DNA of 64,000 nt from contig JARUPZ010000013.1 in the NCBI GenBank assembly GCA_031213475.1, positions 8,021,338 through 8,085,337 on the forward strand, given 5' to 3'. The notes below the pieces were generated by a model, which did not search any database, was not told the origin of the DNA, and saw nothing but the letters and a program-made list of their open reading frames with translations. This document shows, piece after piece, positions 46,901-57,130 of the stretch (positions within the stretch are counted from its first letter, which is position 1; every line of letters begins with the position of its first letter). This stretch comes from Nereocystis luetkeana (taxonomy: Eukaryota; Sar; Phaeophyceae; Laminariales; Laminariaceae). A program made the translations under genes and the position numbers.

Positions 46901-48516
46901 GCCCCCGCGGCGCTCGCATCTGTGTGAAGAGCGAACGGCTTGTCCCAAACGGGGAACGCGAGAATGGGGAACGACGTCAGGGCCGCCTTAAGGGACAGGA
47001 AGGCGTGCTGTTGATGTTCGGTCCACGGAATCAGGGTGCGCCGGGAGCGCTTAGAGGCAAAGGCTTTGTCCCGCAAAATGTCAGTAAGCGGCGCGGCTAG
47101 TATGCTGTATCGCTCGACGAACTGCCTCAGGTATCCCGTCATGCCAAGAAACGCGCGCAACTCCTCAACCGTTCCCGGTGGGGAGAGTTCCGCTACCGCC
47201 GCTATTTTGGACTCTGCCGGTCGCACGCCCTGCCGGTCAACGACCATGCCGACCAACTCCAAGCTCGCACAACACCATCTAGACTTTGCAAAGTTCACCG
47301 AAAGCCCTCCCGCTTGCAAACTATGGAGTACCTTTTCCACGAGGGTCAGGTGCCCCTCAAAGTCCGCGCTGTAGATCAAAATGTCGTCAAGATAGTTCTC
47401 TACCCCGTTCGCTTTCAAGTCTCCCAGCAAGTCCGTTACCATGCTCGCGAACGCCGGCGGTAATATCTTCAAGCCGAAGCCACACCGCTCATACTCCCAC
47501 AGCTGCCCGAAGGCGTCCCGGAACGCCGTTTTGTGGCGATCCGGCTCTGCGATAGGAAGCTGGAAAAACCTCGACGCCAAATCAATCGACGTGAACCATG
47601 CGCTACCGGCCAACCTCTGGAAAATTGTCTGAATATTCCCCACCCCACCGCTGTGATTCAACATGCAACCGTTGAGGCCACGGTAGTCCTGGCACAAGCG
47701 CAACGTACCGTCTTTCTTACGAACCGTTACGCATCGAGCGGCCCAGGCGGATGTGGATTTACGGATAATTCCTGCTTCGGCTAGTTTCTTCACCTCTCTC
47801 TGGATAGCGTCTGCCTGCTCCGGCGAGAAGCGCTGTTGCTTCGCTGCGATCGGCGCGCACTCTTCGTCAATCAGGGGAATTCGCAACTCTCTTACCGTGC
47901 ACGCCCGGACTCTCTTCGTGTCCTCCGGGAATAATCCTGCCACATTCTGGGGCCTCAGGGTATTCATCAGCTGATTCTTCTGAGCCACGCTGAGTTGCCC
48001 GATGTTGGCGTCGGACAACTCCACCCCTCGCGTCGGGGTCTCGGTGCAGCCCGCGTCGGGGACAGACGGGGGGTCGTCAGGGGGCTCCGGGACGGGGTCA
48101 GGGGGCGGGTAAATGAATAATGCGCGGAATCGACCCTCATCCCTCACATTAAGGGCAATGACTTTCGCAATCGGGTGTCCGCTCCGCACTACGACGGCCG
48201 CCTTGCCGGTGTTAACCACCTTGCAGTACAACGGGGTACCTGGCTCCCACCATTGCACTCCTCTCGCCATCCCTACCACTGCTCCGTTGTCGGTGTCATA
48301 CTGCAACACCGGCTGGATCAGTACCAGCTGCCTTTCGCTGGGTTGGGGTCCCCTTACATACCCCTCGGCCGCCACTCCTACGAATCCCGGCACCTCTACC
48401 TGCCGCGACAGTATGTTGCGTTTTTTTCGAGAGTCACGCCTGACCCCTATTGATACGACACATAAGTGAGCGAAGTTGACAGTCGAACACGGTACACGTG
48501 CGAGCGGGCTTCTCAC
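43984..48516 (-). CDS. Ty3/gypsy Pol polyprotein (RT-RNase H-integrase), 1510 aa
   Basis: Uninterrupted. Residues 1-130 look like the region after a protease, but no DTG/DSG active site is present. RT occupies about 210-440: LRLCQDYRGLNG, FTSIDLASRFFQLPI and the catalytic YLDD at 375-378. RNase H, about 525-645, has Asp533 (HTDAS), Glu574, Asp598 (FTDCS) and Asp642. A long Pro/Gly/Ser-rich linker (650-890) follows. The integrase zinc region has His975, His980, Cys1010 and Cys1012, an unusual CXC in place of CX2C. The DDE core is Asp1040, Asp1099 and Glu1135 (DX35E, in DHPRGQGSVERVG). The C-terminal part ends with QVYDFYSPYWRVRFSDNDWE (1468-1487), a Tudor/chromo-like targeting module by inference. 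With gag and most of protease missing, the element probably depends on another copy for particles. Integrase is related to the remnants in elements A and B. Confidence 0.95.
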   Translation of the reverse strand: MRSPLARVPCSTVNFAHLCVVSIGVRRDSRKKRNILSRQVEVPGFVGVAAEGYVRGPQPSERQLVLIQPVLQYDTDNGAVVGMARGVQWWEPGTPLYCKVVNTGKAAVVVRSGHPIAKVIALNVRDEGRFRALFIYPPPDPVPEPPDDPPSVPDAGCTETPTRGVELSDANIGQLSVAQKNQLMNTLRPQNVAGLFPEDTKRVRACTVRELRIPLIDEECAPIAAKQQRFSPEQADAIQREVKKLAEAGIIRKSTSAWAARCVTVRKKDGTLRLCQDYRGLNGCMLNHSGGVGNIQTIFQRLAGSAWFTSIDLASRFFQLPIAEPDRHKTAFRDAFGQLWEYERCGFGLKILPPAFASMVTDLLGDLKANGVENYLDDILIYSADFEGHLTLVEKVLHSLQAGGLSVNFAKSRWCCASLELVGMVVDRQGVRPAESKIAAVAELSPPGTVEELRAFLGMTGYLRQFVERYSILAAPLTDILRDKAFASKRSRRTLIPWTEHQQHAFLSLKAALTSFPILAFPVWDKPFALHTDASAAGAGAALTQEIDGKERVLAYASHRWSATDARRGATERECMAVLWAVVHFRPYLAGSPFTLFTDCSALTWLFRSRDLDPKLYRWSLRLAEFDIIMRWRAGLSHQVPDALSRLLRPGPPADSIDDSFPDDATSGKPSDYVGPRGPVLEGVLLRELEPAREGVVDPGGVREKKVVITTRSPRMLKSQSLNPRPSAAPSLLGAIVDSIPQTDPSSAGLRESGEEAPRDKQLLTLAFHDRLAAVGAGASPALRRSARSHKPSVRLRPLPDHTARAVHVPRETALPVPPAASGSPSTTTTQRGGGRGGGDGQQSPSGGPGTRHAGAAPVPGGLGGPSTSGGGVPRSERAPERSVIERAIEALRDVPGLVRRQMDDPLLGRIREALGGEGGTVGGERARDREVARYLLDDQNLVWYDLEQRGMLERRTSVLAVPRVMVADLLTLVHCQHGHPGVGRTLALLRDRFHWPGMCRDAREYVLSCGCRRRKRSRSQRIAMLPARYLEPWEVLEIDLLRIPNTSEAGNEYLLLVVDKASRFLFAYPLPSKEAHAVARLLLDLCLTFGVPSFIRADGEGEFTATVMEHLCRWLKVPIDFGPADHPRGQGSVERVGAWMLDVLSELCKAWPTRWDEYVALACWIKRTMPDPALPSAMTPFQLLFGRSPRTALDMLVPQMDDTESTGGFENFIEGRRHNLREVREALERMHERRERARQRHNAAIQRPSAGTRVAKGDLVLARESDSSLHRQGMGPKLVHERWTGPWKVVEVVIEGLSVVIEMEGRTPRSRTVSTTSLKPFYVRPADLRHPMEDEFAQMAWGADLGLAGDSTTAAPMYTLLDRRRVISASGVARWEYRGRYLDGVASDWVSEAESLDSFTPLQLDTFHALWNLHAPRSEATRRPAQDMGGKGRPTLTRQQALARFPIGTKISRSYEDGNGKASRLGQVYDFYSPYWRVRFSDNDWEELTASEMKKSAIEGRSGHQGGSP

Positions 48517-50486
48517 CTACATGTGTCCTGCGCTAGTCCTAGTAAGCATGCCACTGATAGTACAGCGGCCTATGCGAACATATGAAAGCTCGTGGGGTTG
48601 TGTCGGTTGCGTCATCAGCACCATGTTATCTCCCCTCTTTCCTTCATCAATATCCAACTCTCTCACCTCCCTGACTCCCCGTTGTGTGCGCGAGTGCTGT
48701 CTCGCCTCTGTTGATGGTTGGTGTATTATGTATGGTGTCTCTATGTTGCTATATTTTACTCGTCCTCCAACATTATTTGTACTGCTGTACGGTTGGTCAT
48801 ATGTTGCTTGCGTAAAACATAATGCACTGCTTCGCGTTTGGTCCTGTCTGTGTGTGTATTGTTGTGTTTATGATTTATTATTGCACGTATGGGTGCGACA
48901 AGCCTGTGTACGTCTAGCGGTGAAACACGACTAGACACCACCCCTCGTCTGGACTTGCAAGGCTCAGACGGCGAGGGGTAGGCGCTGCGCACTAGAAAGA
49001 TATTATGTGTCGCGGCCGGCCCCAGGATACGTCCATCCTTCCAAAAGACCGGCGTTGAACACATGAGTGGAGTGTGTGGGGCTACCACTTCTCGCGCATT
49101 ATGAACCCCCCGAGTCCAGGATCTGTTGAGTGGGATCGGGGTGGCACTCCGACAGATCCTGAGCCTCGGGACCGCTGTTCTGCTGAGTGAGGCGTACCGC
49201 GCAACCCCTATCGGGGTGGCGGACTCCCCCTCACTCACCCACACTAAACCACCCACAGTGTACAGCACCAGGACCCCTTGGCGTCTGCCCTCGGTCCCAC
49301 GTGGGGACCGAGGAGCAGACCAATCATCACCTACCGAAGGTTCTCTCGAACGACGGACTCAGTGATGACCTCCTCGCTGTACATACTGTTGCAATCTTTC
49401 AGAAAATCTATGTTTCACTACCTAGTCTATGGCGTAGTGATCGCAGAGCTATATGTTTTTTAGTCTAGACTGCAATAAGTGGAACACAGAGAGACCTCCC
49501 CCCCAGTGAGCCATCAAAGGGAGGTCGGCCGTCTGAGCATGGGCCAGAAGTGTGGTGCAGCACCGGGTCTGAAAGCAGACTCCCGCGTGCTGCATGAGAG
49601 AGGTGCGAGCGACTATCCTAGTCGTGCATACCGAATCTCCGTCGAGCTCGGACTCTGCTGAACGGTACCTACCGCAAAACCTTCTCGGGGGCGGACTCAG
49701 TAACCGTTCACTCGCGCTACCTCTCTCACAGCATAGCTTACGGATTCGGGGCTGGCCGTCGCTTCGTCTCTACGAAAACCGACGACCACCCTCCGTGAGG
49801 GTATGCTGACACATCTTCTGAGAACTCCGGGGACCGCAGCACTACGGGCGCGCGAAGGGTAGCAACCCCCCCGCGCGCCCGAGGCAACTGCGGCCTATGT
49901 CCCGCTCTACCATGCCTCGTTCATAAGTGGTGTCGGCCCTGTAGCCCTACCTACCAAGAGAAACTGTGCTGTGCTGTGTAGTGTGGTGTACGAGGATGAG
50001 GTTGCAGCAAAACAGACACACAATCAGAGAAACAAAAGAGCCGAAACAAAAAAACAAAAAAAAACAGCAGTCCACGAGTCTACGTGTGCACACCAAAAAC
50101 AAGACAAAAGAAACCCGGAAAATAAGCTCACGCTAAAGCCGTTCGCCTCCAACCCAAAACTCGGCGCCAAAGCTTGGTTGCCTCGCCCCTGCCTGGGTGC
50201 CTCGCAGCAGCAATGCCTCACCCTGGAACCGAGACCAGGGCTGGCAGCAGGCCTGCGAGGTGACCGCTGACTGAGCCCTGTCCCGCCTGACCGGCCGGCG
50301 GCCAGGCTGAGCTGGGTACCATCTTGGCTACCTGGCTTACGTGATGTTTGTACGAGTACCTATATTTTGCTCTTCGCTATTCTGCCGATTTGTGCTTTTT
50401 GTATTTTCTCAGTTGTTTTTCTTACTGCCAACCGAGCGGCCGACGGTGCCTCCGCCAGCCCCTGGTCGCCTACAGGTTCAGGCTTG
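48517..50486 (-). other. Gypsy leader region without recognisable gag
   Basis: About 2 kb between the primer-binding site and pol. The longest minus-strand frame (49268-48756, 170 codons) does not resemble a gag: no zinc knuckle and no capsid-like helices. The pol ATG therefore seems to sit just after a lost gag-protease segment. Confidence 0.6.
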
Positions 50487-50504
50487 CTATCGGACCGGAC
50501 ACCA
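50487..50504 (-). promoter_or_regulatory. Primer-binding site of the nested gypsy
   Basis: Minus strand TGGTGTCCGGTCCGATAG immediately after the 5' LTR. TGG start matches a tRNA CCA end. tRNA identity not determined. Confidence 0.65.
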
Positions 50505-51054
50505 TGTCATAGACGAACGAGCGGTGCGCGTGCCCTGCGTGCTAGAGTATCATCACCGGCCTCGCCAGGCCACATGTATATCATTCATGATCGAGGCCAT
50601 TGCCTCTTCTGGCCTCTGGCCTCCACTTATTTGTATCACAGTGATCACGCATACTCTACAACACAGTGTATTTATCGTTTCCCTTCGCAGGCCGGGTCCC
50701 TCCAACCCCATGGCCCTGCTTTCGCAACACACTCAAGCTTCGTTCGAGTTCATAGGCAAGACTGACACCTGCAATCCCGTTGTTCCACCCATCCTGCTGT
50801 GCGTACGGCTGAGCCATCTCTTAGCTGTCTCGGCCGGTACTTCTTCTTAGCAGGGGAACACCGAGGATATGGAGCAATCTAGATGGAGCTAGCGGCGCCG
50901 GAGGTTCTGGACGCAGGAGCGCCCAAACCTCTCCGACCCTCATAGGAAGGCATACGCCTTCGGGGTCAGGGGACTAATTCACATTGTCCCCTTTTGACTC
51001 CACGCCATGAACTCTACTGGAAACCCCTCGGATCCTTGGTACACCACCGCAACA
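50505..51054 (-). repeat. 5' LTR of the nested gypsy
   Basis: 550 bp, apparently identical to 41859-42408. On the minus strand it starts TGTTGCGGTGG and ends GTCTATGACA. Confidence 0.92.
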
Positions 51055-52940
51055 GCATTACGTTACTGCTGTGCCGTTATGGTCTTGAACCGAGCCTTCA
51101 CAAGGTCTGCCCCTATCCTACCTACTACCTAGCATGCGTTCTGTTTTATTGGAGATGGGTCTGTGCCTTGTGGGGACGTGGTTAAGGTCTCTGATCCGAG
51201 CCTCCATAGGGTCTGTGCCTCCCCTACCTGTATTTGTCAAATATAGTATAGAAGAGATAGATATGTGCCTCGTGGGAGCGGTGTTGTCTCTTCACCCGTC
51301 GTGGAAGACAGAGACGAAGTTCCACGAGGTCTGTGCCTGTCCTACCTACACGGTCTGTTAGTATGCTGACTACAATTTTACTTCGTTTATTTTGTGGGCG
51401 TACAGCTGCTGAGCGTATCCAGTGTATGCACTTGCCACCTGGAATACAATTCGTTGTCGATCCGCTTATTCATTACAGGTGTGAGTCGCACTCAACATCT
51501 TACTCTGCTTCAGTTGGTTATACTGATTTTCACGCTTGTATCGGTGCTGACATCTGCGCTTATCTCATTATGCTGCTCTGCTGGTGGTTGTACTGATTTT
51601 CCCGCTTTTATTGGAGTTGATATTTGTACTATTTTCTATGCTCCGTCATCGCAACATGTTCCAGCAACGAAGGGCGAGCGGGAGACAGAAACGGCCGGAT
51701 GCATTACGATTTTCCTATCTCACCTTGTTGGCGCATGCATAACATATATATGGGTTTGTCTGAGCCTGAGAGGACCATTGTTGCCGTCTCCATCCGGCAG
51801 AGAGATAACAACGAGGTCTCTCTGGAATACTAATATGTTCGGCTGATCTGTACCGCCGATTTCAACACGCTGTGCGGGCAGCAGGAGATTAACACACTCT
51901 CGTATACCGCGTACATGTATATATGTGCTTACCGGCAGCTATTCTGCTGACGTCCCGTGTTCCACTGCTGCTGTACTCGTCCTATATCTTATCTTGACAT
52001 TCGCTTATCATTTGCCTGTCTGCGTATCGGCTGCCCTCGCCGTACGCCGCTCGTCAAACCCGCGACGCTTTGCTCCGCGTCGCTGGGAACGCAGCACATC
52101 TTGTTGTATGTTTTGTGTTCGTTGTGTTCGCTTCATTTCTCGGATAGAGAGTGGATGCCCAGATTGGTTGGGTCTGCGCCTATTGGGACCGTTGTTGCTG
52201 CCTCCCATGCTGAAGGGAGACGGCAACCAGGCCCCTCTAGGCCTGTGCCTTAGCCACGAGGCTTATACCTGTTTTCTTTTCTTTTGGTTTCTTTTTATCC
52301 GCCTTCTTTTGTTTGTCCGCTCGTTGTTTGTTTATTTAGACGGGGTGAATGAACAGAATGGTCGGGTCTGTACCTATTGGGACCTTTGTTGCTGTCGCCC
52401 ATGCTGAAGGGAGACAGCAACCAGGCCCCTCTAGGTCCGAGCCTTGCCACGGGGCTTGCTGCCTGTTTTTATTTAGTCCTTTGTCGTTCGTCCGTTTTGT
52501 GGCTGTCATGTTTGATCTTGTTGTTTATTCTGTTCGCTAAAGTGGATAGTTCGGTCGTTTGTTTGCTGGTGTGTTTGTTGCAAACCCGCATGCCCGTGCA
52601 CCCGACTGCGCTGGCTATGACCTTTACTGACACCCGTACTCTGTCGCATGTGTCCAGCAGTTTACCTGCGTCCCGTGTTCGCTGTGTATGTTCGTGTTCA
52701 TCGTAGTTACTTTGTTCCTTACCGCTTTGTTGTTTTCTCTTTAAATGTTGGCCGTGAAAAGGACACATCAAGGAGGATCTTGCACTGACATGTATGTGTC
52801 TTTTTGCCTTTGCTTGACTGTGAGGGCTCTCCAGTTCTCTTCCTCCCCTTCGCCTCGTTTTTCGCTTCCATTCTCGTTGACGGGGGGAGGGCGACGCGTT
52901 CGTCGGAAGCCTGCGACGGCATGACATCTCCCATGTCCCG
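51055..52940 (+). other. Element B internal noncoding region, right of the nested gypsy
   Basis: Continues element B from the duplicated GCAT and matches 31509-33393 of element A with scattered single-base differences (for example GTGGTTAAGG versus GTGGTTACGG). The 90-bp internal duplication is retained. Confidence 0.75.
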
Positions 52941-55303
52941 GTGTCTTGCTCGTCCACAGCTTGCTGCACCGCTCCCTTGCTCCGACGCGGTGCGTTCCCT
53001 CGCTCCGGTGTCTTGCCTGTCCGCCGCTCGCTGCGCCGCTCCCTCGCTCCGACGCCGTGCGTTAGCCCGTTCCAGTGTCTTGTTCGCCCGCCGCCCGCGG
53101 TGTCGTTCCCCCGCTACGACGCCGTGCATTTCCTCGCTCCGGCGTCTTGCTCGTCCGTCGTTTGCTCGCTCGGAAGCCGTGTCCGTGCTCTGCTCTATCG
53201 CCCCGATGCCTTGATCGTACTGCCCAACGACCAGATCTTGAAGGAGTCGACCAGCCGCTATATGGAGCTGTTGAAAGAGGTGCTTTCAGCAGGGGGGCAG
53301 GTTCCGCTGTCGTCGGGTAGGAGGACGCCGGTCATCCACCGGGCGGTCGAGGTACTCACCAATCCGGCATCCCTCGCGAGAAGGCAACGGAACGACGCTC
53401 ATCTGGGTCAGGAGTCGACCAGCCGCTATATGGAGCTGTTGAAAGAGGTGCTTTCAGCAGGGGGGCAGGTTCCGCTGTCGTCGGGTAGGAGGACGCCGGT
53501 CATCCATCGGGCGGTCGAGGTACTCACCAATCCGGCATCCCTCGCGAGAAGGCAACGGAACGACGCTCATCCGGGTCAGGTTAGCAAGCGTCTGCGGGAG
53601 GATAGCAATGCGAACGCCGCGGAAGTAGATGAGACTGGGTATAGTCTAGACGAGAACGATGTAATCAGGTTTGCCGACGGAAAAGGTAGGAACCTGCCAG
53701 CCATACCCGAATCCATGGTTGCCGATGTACTCGCGTTGGTACACACTCTGCATGGTCACTCTGGAGTAGGAGCCACGTTAGCGCTAGTCTTAAGAGCACT
53801 TTCACTGGCCTTCAGTCATTCGCGACACGCGACAATACGTGTTGTCATGCGGGTGCAGGAGACGTAAACGACCCAACAGCAGACGCGTCGCAATGTTTCC
53901 CGGACGCGCACTAGAACCGTGGGATGAACTACAGATGGATATCCCGAAAATAGACACGCCTTCCCTTTCAGGTAACAAGTACGTTCTGCTGGTAGTAGAT
54001 CGAGCCTCCAAGTTCCCTTTCGGTATCCCTCTAGAAACTAAGCAAGCAATAGGCGTAGCACGAGCGCTTACCAAGCTGTGCCTAACGTTCGGTGTACCCA
54101 AGACAGTACGTTGCGACGGCGGCAGAGAGTTCAGAGCAGAAGTAGTGACACACTTATGCCGTTGGATGAATGCGGACATAAAGTTCGGCCCAGCCGACCA
54201 CCCGCGAGGACAGGGTTCTGTAGAGAGACTAGGAGGTTGGTTGCAGGAGCTATGCAGAGCTATGTAGATCGTGGCCCGAGAGGTGGGACGAGTACGTATC
54301 ACCGGCAATATGGATCAAACGCACTCTACCAGACGTGTCACTGCCTTCTAACATGACACCTTTCGAGTTGTTGTTCGGTCGCAAGCCTCGCACGTCTTTA
54401 GACTCTTTGGTACCCCTGTCAGAAGAGACAGATCAGAGCGGCGGCCTGGACAACTTCGTGGAGCGCCGCAGACAGAACCTCCGAGAAGTCCGCCTGGCGC
54501 TCGAGAAGCGCGACAGCCAAAGAGTAACGGCGCGGGCCCGAACCAACGCTGCCATCTCGAGACCATCAGTCGGAGTTATCGCTGAGAAGGGTAGCCTCGT
54601 GCTGGTGCGCGAGTCCGATAGCGGCAAACACCGCGACAGCAGAGGGAAGAAGCTGCAGCACGACCACTACACAGGCCCTTGGAGGGTCACGGAAGTATTA
54701 CAGACAGGCCTAAGCGTACAAGTAACGATGCGAGGCAGAAAACAACGTACCCGAAATGTATCCACCGCAGATGTGAAGCCGTACCACCTCTGACCTCTGA
54801 CACTAAGACACTCGATAGCAGACGAGTTTGCACAGTATGCGTGGGGCGCGGATTTCAAACTGCCAGTTGAAGGAGTCAATTCGCCAGTGTTAGACTCGCT
54901 CGTGACCTGCCGCAGATCGACCACTGCCTCCGGCACCACTAGATGGGAGTACAAGGGGAGATCGAGAGAGGGAGTAGAGACAGGATGGCGAACTGGGAAT
55001 GACGTGTTACAGAGTTTTACACCCTTGCAGTTGGACGGTTTCATCGCACTCTGGCACTTGTACAACCCCGACCCTACTAAAGACACGACCCCAGTCTCAG
55101 TCACCCCTCGTACACCCGCCCTTCGTCGTCGCGAAGCCTTGACGCTGTTTCCGATAGGGTTTACCATCTGGAAGGACTTTGGCGGTGGGTTGCGACTGCA
55201 GGGGCAAGTGTACGATTACAGAGACCGCTACTGGCGAGTGCGCTACACCGATAACAACTGGGAAGAACTGACCCGTCGCGAGATGGAACGGTTGCAGGAC
55301 TGA
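52941..55303 (+). pseudogene. Gypsy integrase remnant of element B
   Basis: Same structure as 33394-35756: the 168-bp duplication at 53243-53578, the frame change near 53792, the 10-bp duplication creating TAG at 54248-54267, the in-frame TGA at 54791-54793, and the terminal YWRVRYTDNNWEELT module ending at 55303. Only scattered substitutions separate it from copy A. Because the lesions are shared, they predate both insertions. Confidence 0.88.
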
Positions 55304-55454
55304 AACGATCCACGCTCTGCATGGACGAAGATCTGCTCCTTCATCCGGCAATTCCGGCGAGGATCCTCCCCTGCGAAGACCTTCCCCTGCGAAGATCTTC
55401 CCCTGCAAACATCTCTCTAATTCATCTAGTGTTTCTGCTTGCTTTTGGTGTGTC

Positions 55455-56297
55455 GTGTTTCAACCGAAGAGGCCGTGTTGGTTCTTTTCCGTTTTGTTCT
55501 CGTGGTTTTCGATTTTATTTATCCAGTGTTTCAACCGAAGAGGCCGTGTTGGTTCTTTTCCGTTTTGTTCTCGTGGTTTTCGATTTTATTTATCCAGTGT
55601 TTCAACCGAAGAGGCCGTGTTGGTTCTTTTCCGTTTTGTTCTCGTGGTTTTCGATTTTATTTATCCAGTGTTTCAACCGAAGAGGCCGTGTTGGTTCTTT
55701 TCCGTTTTGTTCTCGTGGTTTTCGATTTTATTTATCCAGTGTTTCAACCGAAGAGGCCGTGTTGGTTCTTTTCCGTTTTGTTCTCGTGGTTTTCGATTTT
55801 ATTTATCCAGTGTTTCAACCGAAGAGGCCGTGTTGGTTCTTTTCCGTTTTGTTCTCGTGGTTTTCGATTTTATTTATCCAGTGTTTCAACCGAAGAGGCC
55901 GTGTTGGTTCTTTTCCGTTTTGTTCTCGTGGTTTTCGATTTTATTTATCCAGTGTTTCAACCGAAGAGGCCGTGTTGGTTCTTTTCCGTTTTGTTCTTGT
56001 GGTTTTTGATTTTATTTATCCAGTGTTTCAACCGAAGAGGCCGTGTTGGTTCTTTTCCGTTTTGTTCTCGTGGTTTTCGATTTTATTTATCCAGTGTTTC
56101 AACCGAAGAGGCCGTGTTGGTTCTTTTCCGTTTTGCTCTTGTGGTTTTCGATTTTATTTATCCAGTGTTTCAACCGAAGAGGCCGTGTTGGTTCTTTTCC
56201 GTTTTGTTCTCGTGGTTTTCGATTTTATTTATCCAGTGTTTCAACCGAAGAGGCCGTGTTGGTTCTTTTCCGTTTTGTTCTCGTGGTTTTCGATTTA
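55455..56297 (+). repeat. 71-bp satellite in element B, about 12 units
   Basis: Starts at 55455 and repeats every 71 bp to 56236. Same unit number as in element A. A few units carry single-base changes (for example GTTCTTGTGG near 55993). Confidence 0.95.
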
Positions 56298-56690
56298 GTC
56301 TTGCCGTGTAGGCTAGCCTACAGTTTTAACCGAGGAGGCGGAGTTGCCTTCTCTGTTGTGTTCGATTTTCGTTGAATTGTTGAGGACGCAATAGAAGCGA
56401 TTTATATGCTTAGGCGTTAGGGGACACTGCGCTTATTTCATCGCTGAATGAGCGTGGGGGGACTTTAGCCATGGAATAGTGGTCGGGCAACCAAACACGC
56501 AGTGAAAAAGCAAGGGTAGGGGTTTTTCTCGGGGATTTCCCTTTGATGGCCTTTGCGATTTCGGTTTGGTTGTTTATCCCTGAGGCCGTTATTTGTGTTA
56601 AAGGGCTTTGCGGCTCTTTAAACTTGGTTATAGTCACAAGATTGCGATAGCATAATGCTCATTCCGTCATTCGCATTATGCTAGGGGGCA
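56298..56690 (+). other. Element B 3' region with polypurine-like tract
   Basis: Matches 36751-37143 of element A. AGGGGGCA precedes the LTR. Confidence 0.6.
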
Positions 56691-57130
56691 TGTTACGGTT
56701 CGGTTGACCGTCTCAGGAGTTATGATGACATAGAGGCGTTTTCATATTGTAGCTCCGTTCCGGACGGAAGGTTTCATCCCCCTTCCGTCTCACTCAGTTC
56801 CCGCGACCATCACCACGGTCACGGAACAAGCAATCTCTTACCATCTAGCCATCTCCAGTTGGAGCCTCTTCACAGAAGAACCACAAGCTCGCCCTACTCT
56901 CCTGGAGACCTAGGAGCGCACCTCTCGACTCGGTCGGACTCAAGCTCTGCTCTGTCACTGAGGTCGGTCATTCATGTCTCGTCTTTGTGTGCCCATTTTG
57001 GGTTATGCATCTCTGAGTGGTAACCTGGGGTCCCCAGCTGCCACTCCTACCAACTATTGCAGAACCCTACATGTGTTGCCTTGTGACAATGACTTAAGAC
57101 CTCAGCCCAGGCTGCCAGCTTTCCGTTTCA
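56691..57130 (+). repeat. 3' LTR of element B
   Basis: 440 bp. One difference from 38688-39127. Followed by the CAGT target duplicate at 57131-57134. Confidence 0.92.

Larger units (their letters stand above)
41859..51054 (-). mobile_element. Young Ty3/gypsy element nested in element B
   Basis: Inserted in element B at GCAT (41855-41858 and 51055-51058; the uninterrupted site is present in element A at about 31509). Oriented on the minus strand: 5' LTR 51054-50505, primer-binding site 50504-50487, pol 48516-43984, polypurine tract 42418-42409, 3' LTR 42408-41859. LTRs are 550 bp and I saw no differences between them. No gag or complete protease is visible. The pol frame is uninterrupted. Confidence 0.92.
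38688..57130 (+). mobile_element. Defective LTR element B, split by a gypsy element
   Basis: Same family and strand as element A. Flanked by CAGT (38684-38687 and 57131-57134). LTRs are 440 bp and differ at one position (38688-39127 versus 56691-57130), so insertion is recent. Removing the nested 9196-bp gypsy (41859-51054) and its 4-bp duplicate leaves about 9.2 kb. Unlike A, it retains the full 5' LTR, primer-binding site and leader. It has four rather than five units of the ~287-bp array. Confidence 0.9.

Noticed and set aside
48756..49268. 170-codon minus-strand frame as the gypsy gag
   Set aside because: No zinc knuckle, capsid-like helices or frame continuity with pol.
28550..57130. 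A and B as a simple tandem or assembly duplication
   Set aside because: Each is bounded by its own target duplication at different positions of one LINE. They also differ by a 485-bp deletion, one array unit and a diverged LTR end.
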